From Verrucomicrobia bacterium GWC2_42_7 (GTDB taxonomy: Bacteria; Verrucomicrobiota; Verrucomicrobiia; Opitutales; GWC2-42-7-A), in the NCBI GenBank assembly GCA_001831055.1, contig MIDO01000133.1, positions 3,841 to 13,191 on the forward strand: a stretch of DNA of 9,351 nt, written 5' to 3'. The position numbers were made by a program, and so were the translations under genes. Shown in pieces: positions 5,708-9,351 of this stretch. Position 1 is the stretch's first letter, and each line of letters begins with the position of its first letter. The notes beneath the pieces were generated by a model that had not been told where the DNA came from, did not search any database, and worked only from the letters and a program-made list of their open reading frames with translations.

Positions 5708-8018
5708 TCTAAACCATAAGATTTTGATACCATTGGTCCTTGCGGCAATGGTATTTTCTGCCATGGTTGGCATTTGGAATTACAATACCTTTAACTTAAA
5801 TCTAAAAAACCAAATCTTAGCACGCTCGCAGAACATTGCCCATTCCGTTGGGTTTGCGACGCAAATTGTCCACCATTCTTACGAATTGCAGAGAATGGTT
5901 TACGCTCTTGCAGGAGAATCAGATGTCGATCTTATCATTGTAGTATCCGGAAATCCCTTAAAAGTTATAGCTTGCAATAAAAATCACTACGTTGGGATGC
6001 TGGTCAAGGACTTGCCTTGTTCCAATGTGGTACCTTCTCTCACGAAGATTTTTTCCCAAACAGACGAAACCATTGCTACCTTAGAAAGCGAAAAGGACGT
6101 TTTTAATTACTTTTTAAGCTTTTATCTCCCAGATAGGCCAGGTTTTAGTGACGTAGAGACGCGCCGAGCAGCTGCAGTTGTTCAGTTAGATGTGGCGCCC
6201 ATTGAAAGGTTGTTAATAAACCAAGGAATTAGTACAACTATCTTCATTACAGTCTTTTTTACAGCTTTCGTATTTTTAGGCTATTTCCTCTTGCAGTACT
6301 GCATAATCCTACCCATCGAAGCCATTCAGCAAAAATTAAGAGATAGAAGGGAAGGGGATCCACAGGCATGGGCTCCCGTGCGCAGTAATGACGAAATTGG
6401 AATTTTAGCCGTTACCTTAAATGCAATGGTTAGGGCTCAAGAGGAAAGTGAGGATTTGTTCGGAAAACTTTCTGATTTAGCCCCCGTATTGCTTTGGATG
6501 TCAGATAAAAATAACCGCATATTCTATTTCAGCAAAAAGTGGCTTCAATTTACAGGAAAAACCCTCCACCAAGAACTAGGCAGCGGTTGGTTAAATGATT
6601 TGCATTCTGACGCGGTTAAAAAGTACCGCGAAGTTTTTGAAAAAGCCAGTCTGGAAAAGAGAGCTTTCACTCTTGAGCACCGCTTGCGTAGGTATGACGG
6701 AGAGTATCGGTGGATGTTAACACAAGCAATCCCTCGGTTTTTTTCAGATAATTCATTTGAAGGTTATATTGGGTGCGCGGTCGATATCACCGAAAGAAAA
6801 GAGAGTGAAAAGAAACTTCAGCAATATGCAGACGATTTAGCAGAAGCACGCGACCATGCTGTAAAATTGGCAAATTCGAAATCAGATTTCCTGGCTACCA
6901 TGAGCCATGAAATCCGTACTCCTATGAATGCCCTATTGGGATTTTTGTATCTGTTGCAGGATACTCCCTTGGATAAGGAACAACAGAGCTACTTGGCTAG
7001 TATAAGTTCCAGTGCTAACTTGCTATTGGAATTAATAAACCAAATACTAGATTTTTCAAAAATAGAAGCAGGACGTCTAACTTTAGAAGAGATTCCCTTT
7101 AACCTGCACCAATGTATTCGTGAAATAGCAGATCTGTTCCATCCCATATTAGCGAAAAAATCGATAGATTTTCCTGTCGAGATAGGTTCCTCTGTTTCAG
7201 AGATGGTGATAGGTGATGCTATGCGTTTACGTCAGGTCCTTATCAATTTAATCGGTAATGCAATCAAATTCACCTCTTGTGGTTTTGTTAAGTTAGCTTT
7301 GAATGCGGAAGCTGTAAATTCAGACGCAGTACAGTTGATTTTCTCTGTACAAGATACAGGTATTGGCATTGACGAAGCAGATCAAAAACGAATTTTTGAG
7401 CCATTTACCCAAGCAGATAGTTCGACTACTCGCAAGTTTGGAGGAACGGGATTAGGCCTTGCCATCTCAAGTACCTTAATCCGTATGATGGGAGGAGAGC
7501 TCTCCCTTGTAAGTAACAAGAATGAAGGCTCTACCTTCTCTTTTTCAATTGAGGCAAAAATTCCACAAACTGGCGAACCTAGCAAAGGTTTTATACAAAC
7601 GATGGATAAATCACGCTTCACTTCTCTGAAGAATAAACAGATTGTTTGTGCTGAAGACAATGAGGATAATAGGATTGTCCTTGAGAAGATACTCCAGCGC
7701 TATGGGATTTCTCTGATAAGCATGGAGAATGGCCGGCTCTTGTTGGAATATCTAAAAGACCATACTCCGGACCTGATTTTGATGGACATCCAAATGCCCG
7801 AACTCGACGGATACAATACAACGCAACGAATTCGAAAAGGGGAAGTTGGTGCCGAAAATAAGAATATACCCATCATTGCTTTCACAGCTTATGCCACTCC
7901 AGATGATCGAAGAAAGAGCCTCGATGCAGGAGTAAATAGCTTTATTACAAAACCGATTAACCCAAGAGAGTTGCTAACAGAAATAGAAAAGTTTTTAAAG
8001 AAACGAACCCTAAGTTAA
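5676..8018 (+). CDS. Hybrid sensor histidine kinase (HAMP-PAS-HK-receiver)
   Basis: A 780-residue inner-membrane kinase. Membrane segments lie at about 15-34 and 186-210, enclosing a periplasmic sensor of about 150 residues, perhaps Cache-like. HAMP (about 211-262) follows, with NDEIGILA at 238-245. A PAS domain with its PAC tail (about 263-378) ends in VDITERKESE. The kinase core has H-box SHEIRTP with phospho-acceptor H411, N-box N524/N528, G1 D560-G562-G564 and G2 GTGLGL (590-595). The C-terminal receiver (about 653-775) keeps every key residue: E660/D661, phospho-acceptor D704, T737 and K759. There is no HPt domain, so a separate HPt or regulator is expected. The frame is open upstream to TTG at 5637, but ATG at 5676 is preferred because it gives a short cytoplasmic tail before segment 1. 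It overlaps the binding-protein gene by 32 bases and lacks its own clear ribosome binding site, which points to translational coupling. Confidence 0.92.
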   Translation: MNPQNLYRNLSLNHKILIPLVLAAMVFSAMVGIWNYNTFNLNLKNQILARSQNIAHSVGFATQIVHHSYELQRMVYALAGESDVDLIIVVSGNPLKVIACNKNHYVGMLVKDLPCSNVVPSLTKIFSQTDETIATLESEKDVFNYFLSFYLPDRPGFSDVETRRAAAVVQLDVAPIERLLINQGISTTIFITVFFTAFVFLGYFLLQYCIILPIEAIQQKLRDRREGDPQAWAPVRSNDEIGILAVTLNAMVRAQEESEDLFGKLSDLAPVLLWMSDKNNRIFYFSKKWLQFTGKTLHQELGSGWLNDLHSDAVKKYREVFEKASLEKRAFTLEHRLRRYDGEYRWMLTQAIPRFFSDNSFEGYIGCAVDITERKESEKKLQQYADDLAEARDHAVKLANSKSDFLATMSHEIRTPMNALLGFLYLLQDTPLDKEQQSYLASISSSANLLLELINQILDFSKIEAGRLTLEEIPFNLHQCIREIADLFHPILAKKSIDFPVEIGSSVSEMVIGDAMRLRQVLINLIGNAIKFTSCGFVKLALNAEAVNSDAVQLIFSVQDTGIGIDEADQKRIFEPFTQADSSTTRKFGGTGLGLAISSTLIRMMGGELSLVSNKNEGSTFSFSIEAKIPQTGEPSKGFIQTMDKSRFTSLKNKQIVCAEDNEDNRIVLEKILQRYGISLISMENGRLLLEYLKDHTPDLILMDIQMPELDGYNTTQRIRKGEVGAENKNIPIIAFTAYATPDDRRKSLDAGVNSFITKPINPRELLTEIEKFLKKRTLS

Positions 8019-8040
8019 GAAACGAGATACGGGAATTTGG

Positions 8041-8085
8041 GAAAACTCTGAAAAAAGAGCTTTAGGCTCCCGAAAAGCAGTTTTC
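8041..8085 (+). repeat. Nested stem-loop after the hybrid kinase gene (element E2)
   Basis: Outer arms GAAAACT (8041-8047) and AGTTTTC (8079-8085) enclose inner arms GCTTT (8059-8063) and AAAGC (8074-8078), with an 11-base bulge on the left side. A competing small hairpin CTCT/AGAG (8046-8049 with 8056-8059) is possible. It starts 23 bases after the kinase stop codon. The right side (AAAAGCAGTTTTCACCGA) resembles that of E1 (AAAAGCGTTTCCCCGA). No T-tract follows, so a standard terminator is unlikely and pseB may be read through from the kinase operon. Confidence 0.5.
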
Positions 8086-8113
8086 ACCGATAAAATGGCT
8101 TGATTGTGTGAAA

Positions 8114-8135
8114 GGAAGGGGCTAAACTCCCTTCC
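8114..8135 (+). promoter_or_regulatory. Hairpin covering the pseB ribosome binding site
   Basis: GGAAGGG (8114-8120), the only ribosome-binding-like sequence before pseB, pairs perfectly with CCCTTCC (8129-8135), which directly abuts the ATG at 8136. The loop is 8 bases. If the stem forms, the ribosome binding site is hidden. This suggests control of translation by temperature, a protein, an RNA or coupled translation. The distance from the purine tract to the ATG (about 15 bases) is also long. Confidence 0.5.
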
Positions 8136-9149
8136 ATGCTGCAAGGAAAGAACATTTTAGTTACTGGGGGAACGGGGTCATTTGGGAAACAATTTTGCGA
8201 ACATGCAATTAAGCAATTAAACCCCCAGCGATTGATCGTTTATTCTCGAGACGAATTCAAGCAGGCTGAAATGATGCAAGAACCGCGGTTTCAGCATCCT
8301 TGCATGCGATTCTTTCTGGGGGATGTTAGAGATCCTGCACGGCTTACACGGGCCATGGCGGATGTGGATGTCGTCGTCCATGCGGCCGCATTAAAGCAGG
8401 TCCCTGCTGCTGAATATAATCCTCACGAGTTCATTAAGACCAATATTAATGGTGCCATGAACGTGGTGGAATCTGCTTTATCTGCTGGCGTACAACGTGT
8501 GATTGCCCTGAGCACAGATAAGGCTGTCAACCCCATTAACTTGTATGGGGCAACCAAGCTGTGTTCAGACAAAGTCTTTATCTCAGCCAATAGTTATAGT
8601 GGAAAAAAGAAAACCCGATTCTCTGTTGTTCGCTATGGAAATGTAGTGGGTAGCCGAGGAAGTGTCATTCCTCTTTTCATCAAACAAAGGAAAACGGGCC
8701 GCCTTACCATCACCGATCCTCGAATGACACGCTTCTTCCTGACCATTGAAGATGGCGCTAGTTTTGTCGTCAAGTGCCTTGACTTAATGGTCGGAGGAGA
8801 GTTGTTTGTGCCAAAAATACCCAGTTGCAAAATTATCGACCTGGCTCAAGCAATCGCCCCTGACTGCGAACACAAAATAACAGGGATCAGGCCAGGTGAA
8901 AAGTTGCATGAAATATTGATCCCTTCTGACGAATCGCAAAATGCGCTTGATTTTGGCGATCGATATATCATCCTGCCCTTCATGCGCTACTGGGAAGGCA
9001 ACCTTTGCACTATTGGAGCAAAATCCGTCTCTGATGGGTTCTCCTATGCCAGCGACACCAACCCTATCTGGCTCTCCGATAAAGAACTAAAAGCTATGTG
9101 CCGGAAAATTGAACAAGAAATTACCCATCGCGAACAATTCAGTCATTAG
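8136..9149 (+). CDS. pseB: UDP-N-acetylglucosamine 4,6-dehydratase (inverting), PseB
   Basis: A 337-residue cytoplasmic short-chain dehydrogenase. It removes water from UDP-GlcNAc and inverts C5, the first step towards CMP-pseudaminic acid, which decorates flagellin or surface glycans. The NADP-binding motif TGGTGSFG lies at 10-17. The catalytic set matches H. pylori FlaA1/PseB in spacing: T127-D128-K129, Y137 and K141 within LSTDKAVNPINLYGATK. YSRDE (36-40) and HAAALKQVP (82-90) are also typical of this branch, and GIRPGEKLHE appears late as usual. The length is normal and the gene looks intact. It lies 117 bases after the hybrid kinase on the same strand and may share its transcript, but the usual partner pseC is not seen in the 202 bases that follow. 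A related CapD-like or FnlA-type dehydratase is the main alternative. The start is the ATG that yields the normal N-terminus close to the Rossmann motif. Confidence 0.92.
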   Translation: MLQGKNILVTGGTGSFGKQFCEHAIKQLNPQRLIVYSRDEFKQAEMMQEPRFQHPCMRFFLGDVRDPARLTRAMADVDVVVHAAALKQVPAAEYNPHEFIKTNINGAMNVVESALSAGVQRVIALSTDKAVNPINLYGATKLCSDKVFISANSYSGKKKTRFSVVRYGNVVGSRGSVIPLFIKQRKTGRLTITDPRMTRFFLTIEDGASFVVKCLDLMVGGELFVPKIPSCKIIDLAQAIAPDCEHKITGIRPGEKLHEILIPSDESQNALDFGDRYIILPFMRYWEGNLCTIGAKSVSDGFSYASDTNPIWLSDKELKAMCRKIEQEITHREQFSH

Positions 9150-9165
9150 AGGGTAGGTAAGGAGT

Positions 9166-9307
9166 GCGAAAACCTTTCTTTTCACAAGAAAAGAAAGGTT
9201 TTCGCGCTTTCCAAAGAAAAGCGGTAATGCGCGAATAAAAGTCTACGCTTTTTTATTCGCGCAAAGGGATTGTTTTTTGTAACGACTTTTATGAAACTTG
9301 CTATATG
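9166..9307 (-). repeat. Three-hairpin intergenic repeat, copy 2 (inverted)
   Basis: Read on the minus strand, this matches copy 1 in order. Hairpin A has 12-bp perfect arms (9229-9240 and 9251-9262). The hairpin B region is identical over its core (9205-9223). Hairpin C has the same 18-bp arms (9166-9183 and 9188-9205). In hairpin A, the eighth base of one arm is T instead of C and its partner is A instead of G, so pairing is kept. Flanking similarity continues to about 9307 through the shared block AACGACTTTTAT (9281-9292). It begins 17 bases after the pseB stop and may also serve as that gene's 3' structure. Confidence 0.85.
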
Positions 9308-9351
9308 CGGTATTCGCTTTTATTCGGAAAGGTCCGGAACCTTTTTTCTTG

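Noticed and set aside
9328..9347. Weak hairpin AAAGGT/ACCTTT followed by a T run, terminator-like
   Set aside because: Only six pairs, and the region is open as part of a frame running off the window, so it cannot be told from chance.

Overview
The window looks like a low-to-moderate GC (about 40% by eye) Gram-negative bacterium. The signs are a lipoprotein-type binding protein, hybrid histidine kinases, a PseB dehydratase of the surface-glycan type, and a tRNA-Asn with an encoded CCA. The CqsS/LqsS-like kinase membrane domain and the AT-rich, palindrome-laden spacers fit an intracellular or protist-associated proteobacterium (an alphaproteobacterium of the Holosporales kind, or a Legionella-like gammaproteobacterium). 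This placement is inference; there is no rRNA or other phylogenetic marker here.

Layout, left to right. (1) 1-590: no convincing gene. It holds a 9-bp tandem repeat and the first copy of a multi-hairpin repeat. (2) 591-3866: a 1091-residue fusion of a sodium:solute symporter, a six-helix CqsS/LqsS-like membrane domain, a histidine kinase core and a degenerate receiver. (3) 3867-4307: a spacer with a nested stem-loop just after the kinase and a decayed third copy of the multi-hairpin repeat. (4) 4308-4382: tRNA-Asn(GTT). (5) 4383-4666: a spacer with a perfect hairpin. (6) 4667-5707: an NMT1/SsuA-type substrate-binding lipoprotein, overlapping by 32 bases (7) 5676-8018, a HAMP-PAS hybrid histidine kinase with an intact receiver. 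(8) 8019-8135: a short spacer with a nested stem-loop related to the one after the first kinase, and a hairpin that covers the ribosome binding site of (9) 8136-9149, pseB. (10) 9150-9351: the second copy of the multi-hairpin repeat, inverted relative to the first.

Function. The window is mostly signal transduction. One kinase is fused to a transporter. The other is translationally coupled to a periplasmic binding protein with no ABC permease or ATPase nearby, which suggests the binding protein feeds a ligand signal to the kinase rather than to a transporter. No DNA-binding response regulator is present, so outputs lie elsewhere. pseB starts the pseudaminic acid pathway (glycosylation of flagellin or surface glycan); its partners are not in the window.

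The most unusual content is non-coding: a family of about 100-140 bp elements made of three adjacent stem-loops, with paired (compensatory) base changes between copies, and a separate pair of nested stem-loops placed about 25 bases after the stop codon of each kinase gene.
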